From: Ignavibacteriota bacterium
GTDB taxonomy: Bacteria; Bacteroidota; Ignavibacteria; Tepidaquicellales; Tepidaquicellaceae
DNA length: 62,291 nt
Reading direction: 5' to 3'
Assembly: GCA_026390735.1 (NCBI GenBank)
Contig: JAPLFJ010000062.1
Coordinates: forward strand, 1 to 62,291
A model generated the notes under the pieces. The model was not told where the DNA came from. It searched no databases and saw nothing but the letters and a program-made list of their open reading frames with translations. A program made the position numbers and the translations under genes. Positions 55,061 to 62,291 of the stretch are shown one piece after another (within the stretch, counting starts at the first letter, position 1; every line of letters begins with the position of its first letter).

Positions 55061-57172
55061 CTATGCTATATTCATCAGATACATCGCATCCTTATAAGTC
55101 GAAAGCATCATTTTCTTTATAGATGCGTGCTCCGGCTTCCTCATCTGCGGGTCTGTTTCTATTATCTCAAACGCAAGTTTTCTCGCCGAATCAAGTATAT
55201 CCCTGTCCCTGTTCAAATCCGTAAGTATAAAGTTCAGCACTCCCGACTGCCTCGTTCCGAAAAATTCTCCGGGTCCGCGTATCTCCATATCCACTTCCGA
55301 TATCTTAAATCCGTCATTCGTCTCACACATCGTGTTAAGTCTCTTCTTCGATACCTCGTCCAGATGTTTCGCAATCAATATACAGTGCGATTGCTCTGCA
55401 CCCCTTCCGACTCTTCCTCTTAACTGATGTAACTGCGACAATCCAAATCTCTGTGCTTCTTCTATAATCATTATCGAAGCATTCGGAATATCTATTCCCA
55501 CTTCTATCACCGTCGTTGCCACAAGCACGTTTATCTTTCCTGACTTGAAATCATTCATCGCTTCTTCAATCTCATACCACAGCATCCTCCCATGTACCAT
55601 ACCAACTTTATATTCCTTAAATACTTTATCCTTCAGTATAACGTAATTCTCCTCCGCTGATTTTAAGTCAAGCTTCTCCGACTCGTCTATTATCGGATAA
55701 ATTATAAATGCCTGCTGCCCTTCGTTTATCTTTTCTTTCACAAATTCCCAGATATTATCCTTGTCCTCTTCCTTCCTTAAAAAAGTCTTTATCGGAATCC
55801 TGTTCTTCGGCAGTTCATCAATTATCGAAACATCCAGGTCGCCGTAATACGTCAGTGACAGAGTTCTCGGTATCGGTGTCGCCGTCATCACAAGCACATC
55901 AGGGTTCAGCCCCTTATCCTTCAACTTTGCCCTCTGCATAACTCCGAACTTATGCTGTTCATCTATTATAACAAACCCCAGATTCTTAAACTCCACCGAT
56001 TCCTGTATCAGTGCGTGTGTCCCGATTATTATATTTGAATTCCCTAACCTTATATCCTGAAGTATCGTCTCGCGAAGTCTTTTCTTCTGTCCGCCTACAA
56101 GCAGTGATACTTTGTAATCTGTCCCCGCCGCTGCATTAAATTTTTCTATAAACTTTGATATGGTGTAAAAATGCTGTTCTGCAAGTATTTCCGTCGGACA
56201 CATCAGTGCCGACTGGTATCCGCTCTGAAGCGCAATCAGCATTCCGAATATCGACACAATCGTCTTGCCGCTTCCCACATCTCCCTGCAAAAGCCTGTTC
56301 ATTATATTATCTGACTTCATATCTGTGTAAATCTCGTTAATCACTCTCTTCTGTGCATCAGTTAATTCAAACTCGGTTATCTTTGTGAAATTTTCGGTTA
56401 GTGTTTTTATATCAGTTATAAACTTTATTCCCTTTATTTCATTCTGCAGACTTTTCCTCTTCAATGCCATCAGTAACTGTACATAAAACAATTCTTCAAA
56501 CGACAACCTCCGCCTTGCTATTTCTATGTCCTCATACTGTGTTGGGAAATTAATTCTCAGTATTGCTTTTTTCCTCGGTATGAAATCGTATTCTTTTATA
56601 ATGGATTCAGGAATTGACTCTTCCACTAAATCAGGATTCAGTTTTATCAGTGCCCTGAAAGCATTAAACACAATCTTCGAAAGCATCAACGGCTTAATCC
56701 ACGTTGCCTTCAGCGTACCCGAGAGTTCGTAGATGGGGAATATGTTAAACTTAAGAAAATCCTTATCTGCTTCGTCAACAAGGTTTAACCTTAAATGATC
56801 TCTGTAATCAAGCCTTATGTTATATCCTTTGAATGCTTCAGTCACTTTACCGTAAAAAAGATAATTTTCATTTAGCAAGAATTGTTTTGCTCTGAACTCA
56901 GATGCCCCGAATATAGGAATCTCGACGGTTCCTGTATTATCTTCTAAAAGTATCGTGGTCGGATGGTTCGACTTTACACCTTTTTCCACCCATTTCACTT
57001 TTCCTAAAACCAGAACCGTCTCTCCGAACTTCTTTCTCGCCTCTTCAATAGTTACCCTGCTTACGTAAGTCCTCGGAATAAACTGTAAGAAATCCTTAAG
57101 CTTGTTTATGCCAATCTTGTTAAACGCCTCAGCTCTTTTATCTCCGACTCCTTTTAGGTATTTAATGTCCAT
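55061..57172 (-). CDS. recG: ATP-dependent DNA helicase RecG
   Basis: A 703-residue helicase that remodels stalled forks and Holliday junctions. N-terminal wedge domain with LKDFLQFIPRTYVSR; Walker A is GDVGSGKT in LLQGDVGSGKTIVS, motif II is DEQH, the QxxGRxGR motif (LHQLRGRVGRGAEQS) is exact, and the RecG-specific end DMEIRGPGEFFGTRQSG is present. Full length. Confidence 0.97.
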   Translation of the reverse strand: MDIKYLKGVGDKRAEAFNKIGINKLKDFLQFIPRTYVSRVTIEEARKKFGETVLVLGKVKWVEKGVKSNHPTTILLEDNTGTVEIPIFGASEFRAKQFLLNENYLFYGKVTEAFKGYNIRLDYRDHLRLNLVDEADKDFLKFNIFPIYELSGTLKATWIKPLMLSKIVFNAFRALIKLNPDLVEESIPESIIKEYDFIPRKKAILRINFPTQYEDIEIARRRLSFEELFYVQLLMALKRKSLQNEIKGIKFITDIKTLTENFTKITEFELTDAQKRVINEIYTDMKSDNIMNRLLQGDVGSGKTIVSIFGMLIALQSGYQSALMCPTEILAEQHFYTISKFIEKFNAAAGTDYKVSLLVGGQKKRLRETILQDIRLGNSNIIIGTHALIQESVEFKNLGFVIIDEQHKFGVMQRAKLKDKGLNPDVLVMTATPIPRTLSLTYYGDLDVSIIDELPKNRIPIKTFLRKEEDKDNIWEFVKEKINEGQQAFIIYPIIDESEKLDLKSAEENYVILKDKVFKEYKVGMVHGRMLWYEIEEAMNDFKSGKINVLVATTVIEVGIDIPNASIMIIEEAQRFGLSQLHQLRGRVGRGAEQSHCILIAKHLDEVSKKRLNTMCETNDGFKISEVDMEIRGPGEFFGTRQSGVLNFILTDLNRDRDILDSARKLAFEIIETDPQMRKPEHASIKKMMLSTYKDAMYLMNIA

Positions 57173-57473
57173 ACCTCAAATTAAGAATTTTTAAAAAAGA
57201 ATGTAAGAGAAGAATGAACTCCATTGTAAACTCAGAGTGTCATCCTCCACATGTTCTCCCACTGTGTCATCCCCTCATGTTTTTGGAGGGGATCTCGTTC
57301 TCCGCATTCCTAGCGTCCGCCGTCTTACTGGACGGATTATTCTGTGTTCTTGTTATCGTTCATTTATTCCACTCCTGTAGCAGATTAGCTGTTCCCATCA
57401 AAGATTATACTACCACCAAATAAAAAAGCAGAGACGAGGTCTCTGCTTTTTTCAAAATAAATATTAATGATTC
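57173..57473. other. Intergenic region with palindromic debris
   Basis: Contains a hairpin ATCCCCTC...GAGGGGAT (57269-57293) with direct copies of the phrase TGTCATCC nearby, and a smaller CCGTC...GACGG hairpin (57320-57335). No gene supported. The bidirectional terminator lies at its far end. Confidence 0.5.
57422..57452. terminator. Strong bidirectional terminator
   Basis: AAAAAAGCAGAGAC and GTCTCTGCTTTTTT pair with GAG as the loop. On the minus strand it closes the small secreted-protein gene. Confidence 0.85.
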
Positions 57474-57695
57474 TTAATCCTGCCCTGCACCCATTGAGGC
57501 CTGAATAATGTTTTCACCGCTGTCTAAATGCGTAATCTTGTACCATTGAGTACCAACAAGAACATATTCAACCCACTCCATGCTCTTTATTTGAACTTTT
57601 GACGAATTGTAATCATTAAATTTTTCCGAAGAGAAACTTGCAGAACTTAATATTAAGCTTGCAAATAAAACGAATGTAAAAATTACTTTTTTCAT
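57474..57695 (-). CDS. Small secreted protein of unknown function
   Basis: A 73-residue peptide with a Sec signal (MKKVIFTFVLFASLILSSAS) and about 50 mature residues, mostly beta-prone (VEYVLVGTQWYKITHL). A dedicated terminator and an AT-rich upstream region support its being real. No family recognised. Confidence 0.6.
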   Translation of the reverse strand: MKKVIFTFVLFASLILSSASFSSEKFNDYNSSKVQIKSMEWVEYVLVGTQWYKITHLDSGENIIQASMGAGQD

Positions 57696-57870
57696 TTTGA
57701 TATTGGTTTAAGTTTATAAAAAGAAAAAGCAATTTATTTACTTTTAGGAAATATCAAAAACTATGATGATGCCATTCTTTACCGCCTGAAAAGTTTGGTT
57801 TTTTAAAGAAGGTTGCTAATACAGTCCGTAATCTTTATTTTAGTATAACGTATCTTTCAATTATTTACCG

Positions 57871-59397
57871 ATGAAAACTAACGATTTTATTTGCAATCTT
57901 AATTATTTCTCAAAAACTGATTTAAAATCTTTTGAAAATTTCTTATTGTCGCCCTATGTAAACACTTCTAAATCTATTCTTACTGTTTATCGTATGTTGA
58001 CAAGTCAGTCTGAAAAATTGCTTAGTGAAGAACTCGAAAATTTAAAACCTGTATTAATTGCCAAATTAAATTATTCTGAATCAACCGTAGTTAAAATATT
58101 ATCCGAACTTAACGAATTGTTTGTTTATTATTCGAAATTACAAATGTTTGCCGAAGATAAAATTTATGGAAACTACCTTTGCTGCAGATATTTGCTGAAA
58201 CAGGGAAATTATGGCTTCCTGGGAAAAAGATTGAAGAAACTCAGTAAGGAATTTACAAAAATAGAAAATATAGACGAAGAAATGTTTTTTAGATTGTACG
58301 AAAAAGACATTCTTCAATACGGCATTATTTCTACTTCAAATGATAATTTAAATCCAGAATCAAAACTGGATAAGCAAAAGAAGTCCACTTGCGATTCTGC
58401 GTTAAATCTAATGGTTTATACAATATCCAAAGTAACAATAAATTTTATAAATTATGTGATTCAATGTAATGACTGTAAAGATGGTGAAAATGAATCGTTT
58501 CCCGTAAATATGGAAAGAATGTTTGAGTTTATTAATACATCAGAGTTCAATTCATATAACGCAATTCAAAAAACAACCATAAAAATATTTTTTAAGGCAT
58601 ACAAACTGTTCAGCAAACCTTTAAGCGATAGATGCTACAATGATTATAAAAATTATTTCAACAGTATAAATCATCAGTATAACGTTTCTTTTTGCAGAAC
58701 CCACAGCAATATTTTATTGAATTATTGTTATATGAGACAAAGGATTCAGGACGTTAAAAAGTTTTATACTCCAGAAGCACTTAAAATTCAGTACGAATTT
58801 TTTGAAAAGGGATATTATAAGAACAGCATCACAGATTATCTGCACCCGATCATGTTTAGAAATTACGTTATAAATTGCCTGAATGCCGACAACAAAGAGA
58901 TTTTAAATAAATTCGTGAATGATTATTGCGGGAAACTTAACCCATCGGAAATTAAACTTATGAAAGCATTTGGTATGGCTCATTATTATTTTTTGAATAA
59001 TGAATATGTTAAATCCTTAAAGGAGTTATCTTCGCTTCACAATCCAAAAGCTTTATATAGATATGATATAAATAATTTAATAATAAAAAATTATTTTGAA
59101 AAGGGGGATTTTATAAACGTAGAAAGGTGTCTCCACAACTACAAAGAGTATATTGAAACAGACGAATACTTAACTAATTACGATAAGGAAAGATACAATG
59201 TTCTTGTTGATATTATGAATGCCTTTATATCAAAATATAATAAATACGTTTCTAAAGACAAGGTTTTTGTGCTTGAACATCTTTTAATTATGATAAATGA
59301 AAAGAATAGTTTTGTTATGAAAAACTGGATTAAGAACAAAGTGACAGAGCTAATTTCAAATCATTATAAAAGTCATCCAAACAAAGTTAAAAAATAA
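57871..59397 (+). CDS. Large alpha-helical protein of unknown function
   Basis: A 508-residue, Lys/Asn-rich soluble protein with no signal peptide. The N-terminus KTDLKSFENFLLSPYVNTSK resembles the SxKEFKxFEKFLxSPYFN opening I associate with uncharacterised Bacteroidota/Ignavibacteria proteins. The rest looks like a helical-repeat solenoid (LNNEYVKSLKELSSLHNP; EKGDFINVERCLHNYKEYIE), TPR-like in rhythm. No catalytic motif is seen. Codon use is more A/T-rich than in the central genes, in keeping with an accessory region. Confidence 0.7.
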   Translation: MKTNDFICNLNYFSKTDLKSFENFLLSPYVNTSKSILTVYRMLTSQSEKLLSEELENLKPVLIAKLNYSESTVVKILSELNELFVYYSKLQMFAEDKIYGNYLCCRYLLKQGNYGFLGKRLKKLSKEFTKIENIDEEMFFRLYEKDILQYGIISTSNDNLNPESKLDKQKKSTCDSALNLMVYTISKVTINFINYVIQCNDCKDGENESFPVNMERMFEFINTSEFNSYNAIQKTTIKIFFKAYKLFSKPLSDRCYNDYKNYFNSINHQYNVSFCRTHSNILLNYCYMRQRIQDVKKFYTPEALKIQYEFFEKGYYKNSITDYLHPIMFRNYVINCLNADNKEILNKFVNDYCGKLNPSEIKLMKAFGMAHYYFLNNEYVKSLKELSSLHNPKALYRYDINNLIIKNYFEKGDFINVERCLHNYKEYIETDEYLTNYDKERYNVLVDIMNAFISKYNKYVSKDKVFVLEHLLIMINEKNSFVMKNWIKNKVTELISNHYKSHPNKVKK

Positions 59398-60154
59398 ATA
59401 TCACAATAAATTTAATACACTCAAAATAAGATTAAAACACAGCAAATATAACTTCTCATTGAACCAGCCTAATGAGAACATTATATTGATGCTCTTTACA
59501 CCGACCCTTAAATATTATTTCTATTCAAACCCAAATCTTTTATCTTTTATTTCTGTGAGCCTTCCCCATTTATCATAGTGATATCAATAACATTTTTGTT
59601 ATACTTTTCGATTCTTTTCTGGTTTTCCTCTCCCCCTGACAGATTTATACCCAGTAAGAAATCAAGCACTTAGATTTTTATATCTATATGTTTTATTATA
59701 TATATAAATATTGTCATCCCTATATTTGAGGTTTTTTAGAGGTAAGGAATCAACCACTCGTAGTTTTGAAAATATAACCCTTCGTTGTAAATTCCATCGG
59801 ATTTGAATAATTATTATCTAAAAATATTAAATCTTCAAAACCAATCTTGTAAATATTAATTCATATTGATTTAATATAATTATTTAAAAACATCATTATG
59901 ATAAACGGACCATAGTTAAGAACGAAGATTTAAGTGGATTGGAATAGAAATTCATTATACATAATTATATTCAAAACTATCGCATTTAGCGAAGGAGTTC
60001 GGGAAACTCAATAACAAAAGAATTGTAATTAGAAGATGAAGAGATTCCAAATCATAAACTTGTAAGAAACCTGCACAACATTTAGCAATAAGATAAACGT
60101 ATATACTGATTTTATAGATTTGATGAATTATTTATTAACATTAACTTAAATTAA
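59398..60154. other. Long AT-rich intergenic region with gene debris
   Basis: About 757 bases without an intact gene. It includes the YD-repeat remnant (59521-59669) and otherwise AT-rich sequence. No tRNA, phage attachment site or complete insertion sequence could be made out. Confidence 0.55.
59521..59669 (-). pseudogene. Decayed YD-repeat (Rhs-like) protein fragment
   Basis: Translating the minus strand, one frame gives SGGEENQKRIEKYNKNVIDI and, after a one-base shift, the next gives YHYDKWGRLTEIKDKRFGFE and a stop. The YDxxGRLTEI signature belongs to YD/Rhs repeats. Only ~50 codons remain, with no start and one frameshift, so this is a relic, probably the tail of a longer toxin-like protein. 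Confidence 0.5.
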
Positions 60155-62098
60155 ACGAAAAATTTAAAGTACTTTGTACTTGTATTAATACTGTTATCAG
60201 CTTCTTTTGTTTATTCACAGGAAAATTCTGATTATACACCTTTTTATACAACATATGTACAAGTTCCACTAATTCAGAATTTTTCTTACCCTCCGAATAC
60301 TTGGATTGATAAATCCCATATAAGTTTTGATATAGGTGCAATCAATCAATCCGGAAATATTGATTTAGTAACTTCGTCTTCTGTCAAGTTTACAGACGGT
60401 TATAATCAATATTCCGGAAACAGAGGTTACTGGAATATAAATTTATTGAATTCCAATTATGAACAACCTTCTGGTCCATTTATCAACGAAAACGAATTCT
60501 CTACCGGTTCCGGTTACTACTCAAATGATAATGCCTTTATTAACCTAAGACAGCTTAGCCTTGAAAGAAAAGACCTTGCCGTTGTAAAGGATAACGGGCT
60601 CTATGTTTACAGAAACGATAATAATGCAATATCTTCAAGTAATTATCAATATATTTCAGACGGAGTTGGAACATCGCTTTCCGTTGGGAATTTTAATAAT
60701 TATAATTCATACGAAGATGCACTCGTAATAAACGGTACTCATGTAAAAGTATATTTAAATGACGGTAGTGGCCAACTTTATCAATCACCCTCAGTTGATT
60801 TAAACATCTCAACAAGCAATCAACTAAAAGCAAAGCTTGCAAGAGTATTAAATCAAATTCAGCCATACAATCTAAGTGAGCAAGTTAAGAAAGATATAGT
60901 CGTTGCAGATGGTCAGAACATCATTATTTATAAAAACAATTCTGATAACACAGTTTCTTATTATCAAACTCTGAATGTAGGTTTCGCTATAACCGATTTT
61001 GAATTAAGCGATATTAGCAGAAGAGGCTGGAATGATTTAATTGTAGTAGGAAATTCAGGAAAGATGAAAGTATTTCTAAATTCAGATGGAGCAATTCTAT
61101 CGGCACCTATTTATGATTATACAGGCAGCTCTGCGTATATTTATAACAATTCAATTATTACTACTTCCGATTTAGGCAAAACAGGTTTCAAAGATATTAT
61201 AGTTGCAACTTACGGTGGTTTTATTTCTATATTTCAAAATTCAGGTTATGGAACATTTTTTAATCAAACTCAACCGCAGCAAGTTCTGAATTTGCAAAAC
61301 CCTTCTCTTATTTTTGATAAGATAAAAACTGTTGATGTTTATAATACAGGAGGAATAGCTTTAGTTTTGTCTAAATCAGGTGGTAGTTTAAACAATTTTC
61401 AGATATTCAGGTTTAACCCATCAATTCCTAATACTATTCCGCAGCCTCCGATTACAACAAAAGATTATTATTTTGACGGCTCATTATGGAGACCAAGAAT
61501 ACATATAGACAAAAATAATGTAAGAGACTTCAACAATAATAATAATTTTGAATTGTTTAAAAAAAGCCCCAATACTAACAATAGCTGGGTTTCTCTTGGA
61601 ATGGCATCAGGCGATTATGTGGATTATGCAGAATTTTGTATCGTTTCATCTGATGCACCAAATGTGCCAAGGGATAATTGTTTCTATTATGCCAAAAGTA
61701 CAGATTTAACAAATTTAGTATCAAACCCTTCTAATTCTGTCAGCTTTAGCGTAGGTATAAACAACCCGAATCCTGTTGGTGATGTTGTAAATGACAATTT
61801 GTCGAATGGAAATAAGGAGAAGACTTTCGAAGTTTCGAAAACCTATTCCGTTTCTAATTTTCCAAATCCGTTCAACCCGGTCACAAACATATTTTTCAAC
61901 ATTCCGAAAGAATCAAAAGTGACTATAAAGATATACAATACACTTGGGCAGGAAATTCAAACATTGACTGATAGGAATTATGGAATAGGAAATCATATAG
62001 TCGAATTTAACGCAGGTAATCTGCCAAGCGGTATTTATTTCTACCGTATAACAGCAGGTGAATTCACAAAGGTCAATAGACTAATGTTAATAAAATAA
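60155..62098 (+). CDS. Secreted FG-GAP/VCBS-like repeat protein with T9SS sorting domain; apparent ACG start
   Basis: The coding frame begins right after a TAA at 60152 and reads ACG-AAA-AAT-TTA, giving TKNLKYFVLVLILLSASFVYSQ, a canonical signal peptide if the first codon were Met. No ATG, GTG or TTG lies before the signal, and the first TTG (60446) would remove it and ~95 residues. The mature part has repeats of the type DIVVADGQNIIIYKNNSDN and DLIVVGNSGKMKVFLNSDG, typical of FG-GAP propellers. The C-terminus starts NFPNPFNPVTNIFF. A mutated start or sequencing error is the main alternative to true ACG initiation. Confidence 0.75.
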   Translation, partial: TKNLKYFVLVLILLSASFVYSQENSDYTPFYTTYVQVPLIQNFSYPPNTWIDKSHISFDIGAINQSGNIDLVTSSSVKFTDGYNQYSGNRGYWNINLLNSNYEQPSGPFINENEFSTGSGYYSNDNAFINLRQLSLERKDLAVVKDNGLYVYRNDNNAISSSNYQYISDGVGTSLSVGNFNNYNSYEDALVINGTHVKVYLNDGSGQLYQSPSVDLNISTSNQLKAKLARVLNQIQPYNLSEQVKKDIVVADGQNIIIYKNNSDNTVSYYQTLNVGFAITDFELSDISRRGWNDLIVVGNSGKMKVFLNSDGAILSAPIYDYTGSSAYIYNNSIITTSDLGKTGFKDIIVATYGGFISIFQNSGYGTFFNQTQPQQVLNLQNPSLIFDKIKTVDVYNTGGIALVLSKSGGSLNNFQIFRFNPSIPNTIPQPPITTKDYYFDGSLWRPRIHIDKNNVRDFNNNNNFELFKKSPNTNNSWVSLGMASGDYVDYAEFCIVSSDAPNVPRDNCFYYAKSTDLTNLVSNPSNSVSFSVGINNPNPVGDVVNDNLSNGNKEKTFEVSKTYSVSNFPNPFNPVTNIFFNIPKESKVTIKIYNTLGQEIQTLTDRNYGIGNHIVEFNAGNLPSGIYFYRITAGEFTKVNRLMLIK

Positions 62099-62150
62099 AT
62101 CAGATGAATTATAATCATTAGGTCATTGATGAATATTAGAACAAATAAGC

Positions 62151-62291
62151 CACTACTGTCCAGTTGTTAGTTGAATAAAAACAGTTGTTTAGTAGTCATG
62201 TTATCGATTTCTTGACCCTCTGGTTCTATAAATAATTGGTTTAACATGTCTTTGCTAAAAATGTGAACGCTTAATATTTGCAGAATTGTGT
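62151..62291 (-). mobile_element. End of an IS4-family insertion sequence (truncated by window end)
   Basis: Begins at CACTACTGTCC (62151-62161), the reverse complement of the terminus at 129-139, and continues into a transposase tail read on the minus strand. The remaining part is beyond the window. Confidence 0.7.
62167..62291 (-). CDS. IS4-family (DUF4372-type) transposase, C-terminal fragment
   Basis: On the minus strand the sequence encodes TILQILSVHIFSKDMLNQLF and, after further residues, ends TTKQLFLFN with TAA at 62167-62169. It matches the left-end fragment in the TILQILSV and TKQLFLF parts but differs in between, so the two copies belong to related rather than identical elements. 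Partial at the window edge. Confidence 0.7.
   Translation of the reverse strand, partial: TILQILSVHIFSKDMLNQLFIEPEGQEIDNMTTKQLFLFN

Noticed and set aside
1-62291. CRISPR array
   Set aside because: No set of 24-37-base direct repeats with regular spacers was seen; the only tandem repeats have an 11-base or 15-base unit.
1-62291. tRNA or rRNA genes
   Set aside because: Scanning intergenic gaps for GTTCRA-type T-loop and acceptor pairs by eye gave none; the sole RNA gene supported is the SRP RNA.
1-62291. A 62-kb composite transposon formed by the two IS ends
   Set aside because: The bounded segment contains essential housekeeping genes (cysS, holA, rpsO, pnp), and the two copies differ; assembly breakage is simpler.

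Overview
The window looks like a chromosomal contig from a member of the Ignavibacteriota (Bacteroidota/Chlorobi side of the tree). It is AT-rich. Four large secreted proteins end in a type IX secretion C-terminal sorting domain carrying the NYPNPFNP-type motif that is typical of that group, and single-copy housekeeping genes are interleaved with envelope and glycan genes. The taxonomic call is inference from protein style, not from a marker tree.

Both ends of the window are the tails of two related but non-identical IS4-family (DUF4372-type) transposases, facing inward in opposite orientation, with a shared GGACAGTAGTG terminus. The stretch between about 140 and 62150 is therefore bounded by insertion sequences, most simply because the assembly broke at repeats.

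Layout from left to right: a secreted 5'-nucleotidase-like phosphoesterase (165-2030, minus); a two-component system with a PDZ/multi-TM kinase (2147-5189, minus); a tight five-gene cluster (5450-11231, minus) of a UbiA prenyltransferase, a lipid-kinase-like protein, a ThiL-like ATP-dependent kinase, a B12-type radical SAM enzyme and an alpha-oxoamine synthase, which has the shape of an uncharacterised lipid or prenyl-conjugate pathway; cysS-holA, an ECF sigma factor with a probable anti-sigma partner, purS-purQ and tatA (11656-16924, plus); a PhoR/PhoB-like pair, a Gfo/Idh oxidoreductase, the 4.5S-type SRP RNA, an LptF/G permease and a glycan trio (16921-24856, minus).

From 25208 the plus strand carries a TPR-tailed membrane protein, mltG, an ABC-2-like permease, ubiX and aat as a coupled run; a CASTOR/POLLUX-type RCK channel; a YCF48-like secreted protein; radA, fbp, a glycosyltransferase/methyltransferase set and a BamA/TamA-like outer-membrane protein; a peroxiredoxin, ribF, rpsO and pnp. 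Then come a lipoprotein, a divergent glutamine synthetase-like ligase lacking the usual Asp50, an Omp28-like secreted protein, a polyprenyl-phosphate sugar transferase and recG. The last 5 kb is more AT-rich and accessory: a large alpha-helical protein of unknown function, a decayed YD/Rhs fragment and an FG-GAP-like secreted protein whose only plausible start codon is ACG.

The strongest candidates for new biology are the five-gene cluster, the Asp50-less glutamine synthetase homologue, the methyltransferase-GT2 fusion with its neighbours, and the ACG-initiated secreted protein. No complete phage, CRISPR array or classical defence island is visible.
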